Source: Cherax quadricarinatus (taxonomy: Eukaryota; Arthropoda; Malacostraca; Decapoda; Parastacidae). Taken from it: DNA of 64,000 bases. Shown here in pieces: positions 12,807 to 20,942 of the stretch. Position 1 is the stretch's first letter, and each line of letters begins with the position of its first letter. The translations under genes were made by a program, and so were the position numbers. The notes beneath the pieces were generated by a model. The model saw only the letters and a program-made list of their open reading frames with translations, was not told where the DNA came from and did no database searches. The DNA is taken from assembly GCF_038502225.1 (NCBI RefSeq), contig NW_027195249.1, forward strand, positions 186,871 to 250,870, in the 5' to 3' direction.

Positions 12807-12921
12807 CATTATTATTATTATTATTATACTCAAAAAGAAGTGCTAAGCCACAAGGGCTATACAGTGCTGCAGGGTAGGGAAGGAAGCGAGGGTATTGGGC
12901 GGCAGAAGGGGGGAGGGTTGA

Positions 12922-14231
12922 TCAGTAGGTTACAGAAAACAGCGGGGCAGGGGATAGTGCGTGGGTAGAGGGTAGCAAGAGATTGAGGTAGAAAGGGCTG
13001 AAGGTATCAAAGTTTGTGAAGTCAGTTGTTGTCAAAAAGTCAATGAGAGAGTCCGGATGAAAGGTGGGTCCATCAGTGAGAAGGGAAGGAAAAGAGAGAG
13101 CAGCAGAGAGAAGACGACGATGGAGGTAAATTCTGCGTGCTCGTTGATAAAGTGGGCAGTCTAACAGAATGTGACTGACTGATAATGGAACCTGACAACT
13201 CTCACAGAGAGGAGCAGGGCGCCTCTCCATGAGATATCCATGAGTAAGACGAGTATGGCCCATGCGAAGACGGGAGAGAGTAGTATCCCAACCTCGACAC
13301 TGGTGAGAGAAAGATGGCCAGTAACCTGTACTCAGTTTAAAATAGATTGAAGTTTGATACCGAGCATAGCAGACCAACGTTGTTGCCAACGGGTGTGAAG
13401 GTGAGTAGCTATTGCAGCAAAATAGTCCGTAAATGGAATACCTCTACATGAAACTGGTAGGTCACGTAATGCTGACCGCGCAGCAGTGTCTGCCTGTTCA
13501 TTGCCCTGTACGTCAACATGACCAGGGACCCAACAAAAAACAATATCTTTATGCTTGGTAAAGATGCGGCGTAGCCAAAGTTGGATACGGAGGACTATGG
13601 GGTGAGGTGTATCAAATTTCTGTATAGCCTGTAAAGCACTAAGGGAGTCTGAGACAACCACAAATGATGACACAGGCATAGATGCAATACGGATAAGTGC
13701 TGCAAGAATGGTATACAATTCAGCAGTAAAAATACTAGCCGAAGATAGTAAATGCCCTCATACGATGCTGTCTGGAAACAATGCTGTGAATCCTACACCG
13801 TCAGAAGACTTAGAGCCATCTGTGTACACTGCAATGGCATGAGAATGAGAGTGGAAGTGGTCAAGAAAAAGAGAGCGGGAAGCGACCGTCGACAGTTGGG
13901 CTTTCAAGCAAGGGAGAGAGAAAGAACAGACTCGAACAGCTGGAACTTCCCAGGGAGGTAGGGAAAAGTGAGATGTTACATGAACATAGAAAGGTGGTAA
14001 TTGAAGAGAAGACAAGAGTGAATGTAGGTGAAGAGAGAAGGGACGGAGTAAACGGGGCGGCGAACAAATAATGTCTACTAATATCAGTGAACATTCTATA
14101 AATGGAAGGATTGCGGAGATCATGAGAGCATACATAGTAGCAAAGGCAATGGGCATCACGGCAATTGGATAAGGATGGAACGTTCGCTTCTGCATAGAGG
14201 CTCTCAACAGGGGAAGAGCGAAAAGCACCAA
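12922..14231 (-). pseudogene. I-like copy a: RNase H and C-terminal zinc motif
   Basis: The RNase H domain runs from VYTDGSKSSDGVGF (catalytic Asp, near 13830) through FTAELYAILAALIR (Glu), VVSDSLSALQAI (Asp) to WVPGHVDVQGNEQADTA (His/Asp, near 13500). One TGA at 13760-13758 splits the domain after PDSIV, where other copies read an Arg codon. A frameshift near 13350 separates the C-terminal piece (13389-12922), which has the GHTRLTHGYLM and CESCQVP...HILLDCP zinc-type motif. RNase H removes template RNA after reverse transcription. All catalytic residues are still visible, but the frame is broken. Confidence 0.83.
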
Positions 14232-14269
14232 GGCATAAATGTAATCCTTGGTGATGAATGGGGTTAAGG

Positions 14270-17254
14270 TTAGAGAGAGTAGCCTGACTTTAGGTGCTTG
14301 TCCAGTGCCAGCTTGAAGACTGCCAGGGGTCTGTTGGTAATCCCCCTTATGTGTGCTGGGAGGCAGTTGAACAGTCTCGGGCCCCTGACACTTATTGTAT
14401 GGTCTCTTAACGTGCTAGTGACACCCCTGCTTTTCATTGGGGGGATGGTGCATCGTCTGCCAAGTCTTTTGCTTTCGTAGTGAGTGATTTTCGTGTGCAA
14501 GTTTGGTACTAGTCCCTCTAGGATTTTCCAGGTGTATATAATCATGTATCTCTCCCTCCTGCGTTCCAGGGAATACAGGTTTAGAAACCTCAAGCGCTCC
14601 CAGTAATTGAGGTGTTTTATCTCCGTTATGCGCGCCGTGAAAGTTCTCTGTACATTTTCTAGGTCGGCAATTTCACCTGCCTTGAAAGGTGCTGTTAGAG
14701 TGCAGCAATATTCCAGCCTAGATAGAACAAGTGACCTGAAGAGTGTCATCATGGGCTTGGCCTCCCTAGTTTTGAAGGTTCTCATTATCCATCCTGTCAT
14801 TTTTCTAGCAGATGCGATTGATACAATGTTATGGTCCTTGAAGGTGAGATCCTCCGACATAATCACTCCTAGGTCTTTGACGTTGGTGTTTCGCTCTATT
14901 TTGTGGCCAGAATTTGTTTTGTACTCTGATGAAGATTTAATTTCCTCATGTTTACCATATCTGAGTAATTGAAATTTCTCATCGTTGAACTTCATATTGT
15001 TTTCTGCAGCCCACTGAAAGATTTGGTTGATGTCCGCCTGGAGCCTTGCAGTGTCTGCAATGGAAGACACTGTCATGCAGATTCGGGTGTCATCTGCAAA
15101 GGAAGACACGGTGCTGTGGCTGACATCCTTGTCTATGTCGGATATGAGGATGAGGAACAAGATGGGAGCTAGTACTGTGCCTTGTGGGACAGAGCTTTTC
15201 ACCGTAGCTGCCTCGGACTTTACTCTGTTGACGACTACTCTCTGTGTTCTGTTAGTGAGGAAATTATAGATCCATCGACCGACTTTTCCTGTTATTCCTT
15301 TAGCGCGCATTTTGTGCGCTATTACGCCATGGTCACACTTGTCGAAGGCTTTTGCAAAGTCTGTATATATTACATCTGCATTCTTTTTGTCTTCTAGTGC
15401 ATTTAGGACCTTGTCGTAGTGATCCAGTAGTTGAGACAGACAGGAGCGACCTGTTCTAAACCCATGTTGCCCTGGGTTGTGTAACTGATGGGTTTCTAGA
15501 TGGGTGGTGATCTTGCTTCTTAGGACCCTTTCAAAGATTTTTATGATATGGGATGTTAGTGCTATTGGTCTGTAGTTCTTTGCTGTTGCTTTACTGCCCC
15601 CTTTGTGGAGTGGGGCTATGTCTGTTGTTTTTAGTAACTGAGGGACGACCCCCGTGTCCATGCTCCCTCTCCATAGGATGGAAAAGGCTCGTGATAGGGG
15701 CTTCTTGCAGTTCTTGATGAACACAGAGTTCCATGAGTCTGGCCCTGGGGCAGAGTGCATGGGCATGTCATTTATCGCCTGTTCGAAGTCATTTGGCGTC
15801 AGGATAACATCGGATAGGCTTGTGTTAGTCAAATTTTGTGGCTCTCTCATAAAAAATTCATTTTGGTCTTCGACTCTCAGTCTGGTTAGCGGCTTGCTAA
15901 AAACTGAGTCATATTGGGACTTGAGTAGCTCACTCATTTCCTTGCTGTCATCTGTGTAGGACCCATCTTGTTTAAGTAGGGGCCCAATACTGGACGTTGT
16001 TCTCGATTTTGATTTGGCATAGGAGAAGAAATACTTTGGGTTTCTTTCGATTTCATTTATGGCTTTTAGTTCTTCCCGCGATTCCTGACTCCTAAAGGAT
16101 TCTTTTAGCTTAAGTTCGATGCTTGCTATTTCTCTGACCAGTGTCTCCCTGCGCATTTCAGATATATTGACCTCTTTTAGCCGCTCTGTTATTCTTTTCC
16201 GTCGCCTGTAAAGGGAGCGCCTGTCTCTTTCTATTTTACATCTACTCCTCCTTTTTCTTAGAGGAATAAGCCTTGTGCATACATCGAGTGCCACCGAGTT
16301 AATCTGTTCTAGGCATAAGTTTGGGTCTGTGTTGCTTAGTATATCTTCCCAGCTTATATCGGTTAGGACTTGGTTTACTTGGTCCCACTTTATGTTTTTG
16401 TTATTGAAGTTGAATTTGGTGAATGCTCCCTCGTGACTAGTCTCATTTTGTCGGTCTGGGGCTCCATGCATACATGTCTGAACCTCAATTATGTTGTGAT
16501 CTGAGTATATTGTTTTTGATATGGTGACATTTCTTATCAGATCATCATTGTTAGTGAAGATGAGGTCTAGTGTATTCTCCAGTCTTGTAGGCTCTATTAT
16601 TTGCTGGTTTAAATTGAATTTTGTGCAGAGATTTAAAAGCTCGTGTGAGTGTGAGTTTTCATCAGAGCTGCCTCCTGGTGTTATTACTGCAACAATATTA
16701 TTTGCTATATTCCTCCATTTTAGGTGCCTTAAGTTGAAATCCCCCAGGAGCAAGATGTTGGGTGCAGGAGCTGGAAGATTTTCCAGACAGTGGTCAATTT
16801 TTAACAGCTGTTCCTGGAATTGCTGGGATGTTGCATCCGGAGGCTTGTAGACTACCACAATGACTAGGTTTTGGTTCTCGACCTTTACTGCTAAAACTTC
16901 CACTACGTCATTTGAGGCATTAAGCAGTTCTGTGCAAACAAGTGACTCTGCAATGTACAGGCCAACCCCCCCCTTTTGCCTGTTCACTCTGTCACATCTG
17001 TATAGGTTGTAACCTGGGATCCATACTTCGTTGTCCAAGTGATCCTTTATGTGGGTCTCAGTGAAAGCCGCGAACATTGCCTTTGCCTCTGCAAGCAGTC
17101 CACGGATGAAAGGTATTTTGTTGTTTGTAGCTGGCTTTAGGCCCTGTATATTTGCAAAGAAGAATGTTATCGGACTGGTGGTATTGTTGGTACTGGGGGG
17201 GGATTTTTTTTCCGGCATTAGTATCTGTATCTGTTGGTTTGGAGTGGAGGCCAT
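14270..17254 (-). CDS. CR1-A copy 1 ORF2: endonuclease-reverse transcriptase, intact
   Basis: A single frame of about 994 codons, first ATG at 17254; the frame stays open upstream to about 17375. Endonuclease: FFANIQGLKP, AFTETHIKDH (Glu), LLLGDFNLRHLKW, YSDHNIIEV (SDH) within the first 280 residues. A basic linker at about 340-420 is followed by the RT: APLHKGGSKATAKNYRPIAL, HGFRTGRSCLSQLL, YTDFAKAFDKCDHG, SSVPQGTVLAPILFL, FADDTRI (around residue 720). All catalytic residues are present. It lacks RNase H, as in CR1-clade LINEs. The last codons (after DKHLKS) are flanking I-like sequence: compared with CR1-A copies 2 and 3 this copy lacks its final stretch and 3' UTR. Confidence 0.93.
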   Translation of the reverse strand: MASTPNQQIQILMPEKKSPPSTNNTTSPITFFFANIQGLKPATNNKIPFIRGLLAEAKAMFAAFTETHIKDHLDNEVWIPGYNLYRCDRVNRQKGGVGLYIAESLVCTELLNASNDVVEVLAVKVENQNLVIVVVYKPPDATSQQFQEQLLKIDHCLENLPAPAPNILLLGDFNLRHLKWRNIANNIVAVITPGGSSDENSHSHELLNLCTKFNLNQQIIEPTRLENTLDLIFTNNDDLIRNVTISKTIYSDHNIIEVQTCMHGAPDRQNETSHEGAFTKFNFNNKNIKWDQVNQVLTDISWEDILSNTDPNLCLEQINSVALDVCTRLIPLRKRRSRCKIERDRRSLYRRRKRITERLKEVNISEMRRETLVREIASIELKLKESFRSQESREELKAINEIERNPKYFFSYAKSKSRTTSSIGPLLKQDGSYTDDSKEMSELLKSQYDSVFSKPLTRLRVEDQNEFFMREPQNLTNTSLSDVILTPNDFEQAINDMPMHSAPGPDSWNSVFIKNCKKPLSRAFSILWRGSMDTGVVPQLLKTTDIAPLHKGGSKATAKNYRPIALTSHIIKIFERVLRSKITTHLETHQLHNPGQHGFRTGRSCLSQLLDHYDKVLNALEDKKNADVIYTDFAKAFDKCDHGVIAHKMRAKGITGKVGRWIYNFLTNRTQRVVVNRVKSEAATVKSSVPQGTVLAPILFLILISDIDKDVSHSTVSSFADDTRICMTVSSIADTARLQADINQIFQWAAENNMKFNDEKFQLLRYGKHEEIKSSSEYKTNSGHKIERNTNVKDLGVIMSEDLTFKDHNIVSIASARKMTGWIMRTFKTREAKPMMTLFRSLVLSRLEYCCTLTAPFKAGEIADLENVQRTFTARITEIKHLNYWERLRFLNLYSLERRRERYMIIYTWKILEGLVPNLHTKITHYESKRLGRRCTIPPMKSRGVTSTLRDHTISVRGPRLFNCLPAHIRGITNRPLAVFKLALDKHLKSGYSL

Positions 17255-18294
17255 CGACTGTGGTTCCACTCCAGGAATGACTGGATTTGGTGTACGATTT
17301 CTGCCATTTCCTGCCAGTTTTTTTTCCTTCCTGGCACTAAAAAACCTCTCCCTCTTGAGTGGCTGTGGCTACCCAGGTTTTCCCATGGCCTGGATGTTTT
17401 GTATCTTTTTGTCCCCTTTAGATGGTATGCCTGGCAATTTAAGTTATAGCACAGTCTTTCCTGTACTGAAGAGGTACACATTTCAGGGTGAAAAAGCTTA
17501 CAGGAAGGGAGTTTGCATTTTCCTGTTTTCATATGGGCATGGCATTTTCTAGGGTGGTCATAGTTGCATGTCCCATCTGTTTTTCCAGATTTCCCATGCC
17601 AGCAGATACCAAGTGCATAGTATGTGCACAGGCTTGGTTTCCGCTTGCCTTGGGTTTCTGTGACTGTATTCCCTGTTGGTGCATGTTTCCCTGTCTTACT
17701 TCTATCCTCCCTAGCACCAACAATGGAGCTCCCACCAGTTGTTTTTGGTAATTTATCCTCACTATTGCTATTGGAGTCCTCTTGTTTGCTATTTCCTGCG
17801 GTATTTCTAGTTTGCAATATTGGTTTTATCTTATCTTTGACTACACTTGTTTCCCTACTATGGCTCCTGTCCCCTATGAGGTCATTTATATGTATTCCTT
17901 CCTGCGTATAATTCCCGACTACCTGGACAATATCTCCAGCTTCACCATTTCTGTCTCCCAGGACAGTATCTCCAGCTTCACCATTTCTGTCTCCCAGGAC
18001 AGCACCTCCAGCTTCACCATTACTGTCTCCCAGGACAGTATCTCCAGCTTCACCATTTCTGTCTCCCAGGACAGCACCTCCAGCTTCACCATTTCTGTCT
18101 CCCAGGACAGCACCTCCAGCTTCACCATTACTGTCTCCCAGGACAGCACCTCCAGCTTCACCATTACTGTCTCCCAGGACAGCACTATCAGCCCCACATT
18201 TACTGACTACCAGGACATCACCTCCAGCCTTACAGTTTATGACTACATGGCCAGTATCAAGGGCAGTACCATTCAGCCCAGAAGGAGAGATCGC
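17218..18294 (-). CDS. CR1-A copy 1 ORF1: CCCH-finger protein with 12-residue repeats, 5'-truncated
   Basis: The frame ending in TAA at 17220-17218 is open on the minus strand back through 18294 into flanking DNA and contains no upstream ATG, so the true start is lost. N-terminal part: nine tandem 12-residue units such as VLGDSNGEAGGA, encoded by a 36-bp minisatellite. Middle: Ser/Lys-rich. C-terminal part: three Cys/His clusters, LCTYYALGICWHGKSGKTDG...CNYDH, CHAHMKTGKCKLPSCKLFH and MCTSSVQERLCYNLNCQAYH, each with Cys spacing and a terminal His like CCCH RNA-binding fingers. It probably binds element RNA. The last 37 bases overlap ORF2 in the -1 frame, and A_AAA_AAC lies at 17323-17317 in the zero frame. 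Confidence 0.75.
   Translation of the reverse strand, partial: AISPSGLNGTALDTGHVVINCKAGGDVLVVSKCGADSAVLGDSNGEAGGAVLGDSNGEAGGAVLGDRNGEAGGAVLGDRNGEAGDTVLGDSNGEAGGAVLGDRNGEAGDTVLGDRNGEAGDIVQVVGNYTQEGIHINDLIGDRSHSRETSVVKDKIKPILQTRNTAGNSKQEDSNSNSEDKLPKTTGGSSIVGAREDRSKTGKHAPTGNTVTETQGKRKPSLCTYYALGICWHGKSGKTDGTCNYDHPRKCHAHMKTGKCKLPSCKLFHPEMCTSSVQERLCYNLNCQAYHLKGTKRYKTSRPWENLGSHSHSRGRGFLVPGRKKNWQEMAEIVHQIQSFLEWNHSRWPPLQTNRYRY
17317..17323 (-). promoter_or_regulatory. Candidate -1 ribosomal frameshift heptamer between ORF1 and ORF2
   Basis: In the ORF1 frame the codons read AGG AAA AAA AAC TGG, giving A_AAA_AAC, a canonical X_XXY_YYZ slippery site. Slipping back one base enters the ORF2 frame, which is open from about 17375, and would give an ORF1-ORF2 fusion. 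A 7-bp stem (GGAGTGG at 17272-17266 with CCACTCC at 17247-17241) lies about 45 bases downstream, further than the usual 5-9 bases. Function is inferred. Confidence 0.45.
17929..18252. repeat. 36-bp minisatellite within CR1-A ORF1
   Basis: Seven well-conserved 36-base units (17929-18180) followed by two diverged ones (18181-18252). All are in one open frame on the minus strand. Confidence 0.95.
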
Positions 18295-18655
18295 TGAATA
18301 GATCTGGCCACCATAATCAAGTTTAGATAAAATGAGGGTGAAATGAAGGCGAAGGAGAGTTCGATGATCAGCTCCCCATGAAAGATGAGCAAGGGTTTTA
18401 AGAAGGTTCAGCCGGCTGTGACAAGTTGCCTTCAGAGAGGTAATGTGAGGTTTCCAGGATAACCTACAAAGAGGAGGCCCAGAAACCTGACTGTATCATG
18501 TTCAGGGATACGGGAGCCATAGAGGTACAAAGGATGATTGGGGATGACAGAGCATCTAGTGAAAGTAATTTGGCGAGTTTTGGTACTGGAAAATTTAAAG
18601 CTATGTGTGGTGGCCCAATTGGAAACACAGTCGACCTCATGCTGGAGAGAAACCA
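18295..18655 (-). pseudogene. I-like copy a: reverse transcriptase C-terminal fragment
   Basis: Continues the I-like LINE on the right of CR1-A copy 1. The frame 18656-18432 encodes VSNWATTHSFKFSSTKTRQ and LYLYGSRIPEHDTVRFLGLLF, the segment after the RT active site seen in all I-like copies here. The YVDD active site lies beyond the 5' truncation at about 18655, so it is absent. Confidence 0.8.
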
Positions 18656-19050
18656 CTCTTAAGTAGTTGTAGTGGAATGCGAGGCAGTATGGACATCTGC
18701 GTATGAGGAAGCTTAAGGTGTGTCGGGGGGGGGGGCTGCAGTGGCAGGACAGTTTTCCACTGGTTAATAACTAGCCTCGCCCACACTCAGCTTGGCTCCA
18801 ACTGTCTCCTCCTCACACCAACATATATCATCACTACTGTGAATGTATAAATAAATTAATTAGACATGAGTATACATAATTAACATGAGCTGATAGAGTA
18901 TGTTACTTTACTGAATTTGACATAGCAAGTAAAAGGTATTTGGGCATAAAATTATGTTAATTTAAATGTAACTTATAATTAAGGACGTGACAAAGTGCCA
19001 GCAATTACATTACAATGACCACTGATATGTTGTATACTAATAGGGTAAGG
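18656..19050. other. Unassigned AT-rich stretch
   Basis: Includes a G-run at about 18725-18735 and AT-rich sequence. The right-hand part may be degraded pol of the adjoining gypsy-like element, but no motif can be read. Confidence 0.4.
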
Positions 19051-20440
19051 CTAGATTCTGAGAGCCCACCTCATGATCCTAGCATTTTTACTCTTCATGG
19101 TATTTATGTAAGCGAGTGGACTGTGGTCTGAAAAAACATTAATTTTAAATGGGGAAGTGCCCAAATACACGTCAAAATGTTCTAAGGACACCTCAAGAGC
19201 TAGAGCCTCTTTCTCTATAGTGGCATAATTTTCCTGGTGTCGTTTGAGCTTAGATGAATAGTAACATATAGGATGGAGAATGTCAGTGGAAGTTGACTGT
19301 TGGAGCAGCACAGCACCCACTGCATAACCACTCGCATCTATATGTAAAAAGAAAGGAAGATTGAAATTAGGACTCCTCAACACAGGAGCAGAGGAAAGCA
19401 AACGCTTCAATCTTTTGAACGAGTCTGAACAATCTCTAGTCCAGATGAACTGAACTTTGCTACTAGTAAGCTCAGTAAGACGAGCAGCAATCTGAGAAAA
19501 GTTTAGACAGAACCTGCAATATCCTGCCATGCCCAGGAATCTCTGTACTCCCTTCCTATCCTGTGGCACTGGAAATGCAGAAACAGCACGAACCTTAGCC
19601 TCAATAGGAGCAACCTCACCTTGGCCAATACAGAAGCCTAGATAGGTAATCTTGGCTTGACAGAAACTACATTTAGCTAAGTTAACAGTGAAGTTATAGT
19701 GTGCCAGTCTCTCAAACAATGTTCCGAAATGTGTCAAGTGTTGTTCCCACTCATCACTGTACACCACTAAGTCGTCAAGGTAGACATCTACTCCCTCTAA
19801 GTTGTGGGTCAACTCGTTCATTATATGTTGGAATGAAGAAGCCGTGTTACATAGGCTGAAGGGGTTGACGAGAAAGTTAAACAATCCATCTTGAACAGTA
19901 AAAGCAGATATTTCTTGAAAATGTTCAGTGGGAGGTGTAGGTGGAGGTGTGTGTGCAGGCTTGCCCGTCACTTGACACATGTGGCAACGTCGCACATGAT
20001 CAGCTACTGTTTCCTTCATTTTTGGCCTAGTAAAATGTTTTGCCAGTTTACCGAGTGTCTTCTTGACACTCAAATGTCCTCCTATGGGACTATTGTGAGC
20101 AAAATCAAGGGCTTGTTCACGAAATGTAACTGGTAACACTACGAGATGCTTGACTGTGGAGGAAACTCTATCAGCTGACAACTTGCATGCATTTTTCTCC
20201 ATCAGTGCACTGTTACTATAATAGTAACAATTATTGAGATCCTTTGCTTCACTCTCAGTAACTGCTATATCTCTCAGTCTTCCAGTGACTGATCAACAAA
20301 CTGATCCTTGATTAAAGCATGAGTTAGAAATTTAACGTCAGTTGTGTCCTGACTAGGTTGATGACAGGGGAGAGTCAGTGTTAATGATCCTGGGCGCAGA
20401 ACATCACTAAACAACATATTCAAGCCCAAATCATTGTCAT
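19051..20440 (-). pseudogene. Gypsy A pol: integrase zinc domain fused ahead of RT-RNase H
   Basis: The main frame 20202-19051 begins with the HHCC integrase domain (SPIGGHLSVKKTLGKLAKHF...HVRRCHMCQVTGKP) preceded, across a frameshift near 20285, by the usual linker with NNCYYYSNSALMEK. After a Pro-rich stretch (THTPPPTPP-like) it switches directly into RT: NPFSLCNTASSFQ, VDVYLDDLVVYSDEW (YLDD active site), YLGFCIGQGEV and RFLGMAGY, then RNase H (FFLHIDASGYAVGAVLLQ; NYATIEKEALAL; FSDHSPLAYI). The N-terminal half of RT and the integrase catalytic core are missing. Normal gypsy order is RT-RNase H-integrase, so this copy is rearranged or is from a lineage with integrase first. Confidence 0.8.
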
Positions 20441-20444
20441 CAAC

Positions 20445-20900
20445 TTACTCAACAACAGGAGACAAGGATCGTTGCTGTATCTTTGACATAGCTCTAGTAA
20501 TTGCACTGAGAGGAAATAAAATAGGCTTCTCTCTACAAGCTTCAATGACATAATTATCATCAGTGGTATCAATCACAAGTCGTTCCTTAGATATACCAGC
20601 ATGAAGGATACTGTTCCCTATCAACAAGTCCACTGACCTGATGGGAAATACACCACTGGATATACCTACTGAAATATAACAAGTATAATAGCTTATTTCA
20701 ATGTAAACTTCGTGCAGAGGTACTTTTATAACAGCCCCTCAAAAGGCTTTTAACAATACATCTATCTTAAAATAGGTATCATCAGTAATGGGCAGTACAT
20801 CTTCCTTTAATAATGTGAGATAACTGCCAGTGTCTCTGTATGTAATTATCTCAGATGAGATCCGTCAAATCCTACTTTACCTCTCGATAAGTAAGGACTC
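20445..20900 (-). pseudogene. Gypsy A protease C-terminal region
   Basis: The minus-strand frame just upstream of pol contains DLLIGNSILHAGI, matching the conserved (F/L)LLGND-like end of Ty3/gypsy aspartic proteases. Upstream frames toward 20900 are broken by stops, and the catalytic DSG-type motif could not be found. Its position between the gag zinc knuckle and pol fits. Confidence 0.5.
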
Positions 20901-20942
20901 ATCGATGAACAAATCTTTTCATCAGATGCTTTCTGATGCTAG

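Larger units (their letters stand above)
14282..18294 (-). mobile_element. CR1-A copy 1, nearly full-length, inside I-like copy a
   Basis: Minus strand; ORF1 on the right, ORF2 on the left, overlapping. Both ends are truncated: ORF1 has no start ATG before the junction at about 18294, and the 3' end stops at about 14282 before the part present at 24382-24530 and 37380-37640. Loss of the 3' end is odd for target-primed insertion, which usually loses the 5' end. No clear target duplication was found at the junctions. Confidence 0.85.
12807..18655 (-). mobile_element. I-like LINE copy a, 5'-truncated, split by CR1-A copy 1
   Basis: A minus-strand LINE with the order RT, RNase H, C-terminal zinc motif, 3' UTR and a (TAA)n tail at 12812-12828. 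The left part is 12807-14281 and the right part is 18295-18655; between them sits CR1-A copy 1. The junctions were found by alignment to other I-like copies in the window (for example near 52010), where the two halves are contiguous. The 3' tail AAGCGCTAAGCCACAAGG-type motif is shared with four other full tails here. RNase H plus a (TAA)n tail fits the I clade. The 5' end stops at about 18655 inside the RT. Confidence 0.85.

Noticed and set aside
14298..17050. Several plus-strand frames of 60-120 codons opposite CR1-A
   Set aside because: They are antisense shadows of the RT gene; the same shadows recur opposite every CR1-A copy.
17919..18197. A 92-codon minus-strand frame of repeated VLSWETEMVKLE-type units
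   Set aside because: It is an alternative frame through the minisatellite; the frame continuous with the CCCH region is the supported one.
17929..18252. 36-bp repeats resembling CRISPR repeats
   Set aside because: They are head-to-tail without unique spacers and are translated within LINE ORF1.
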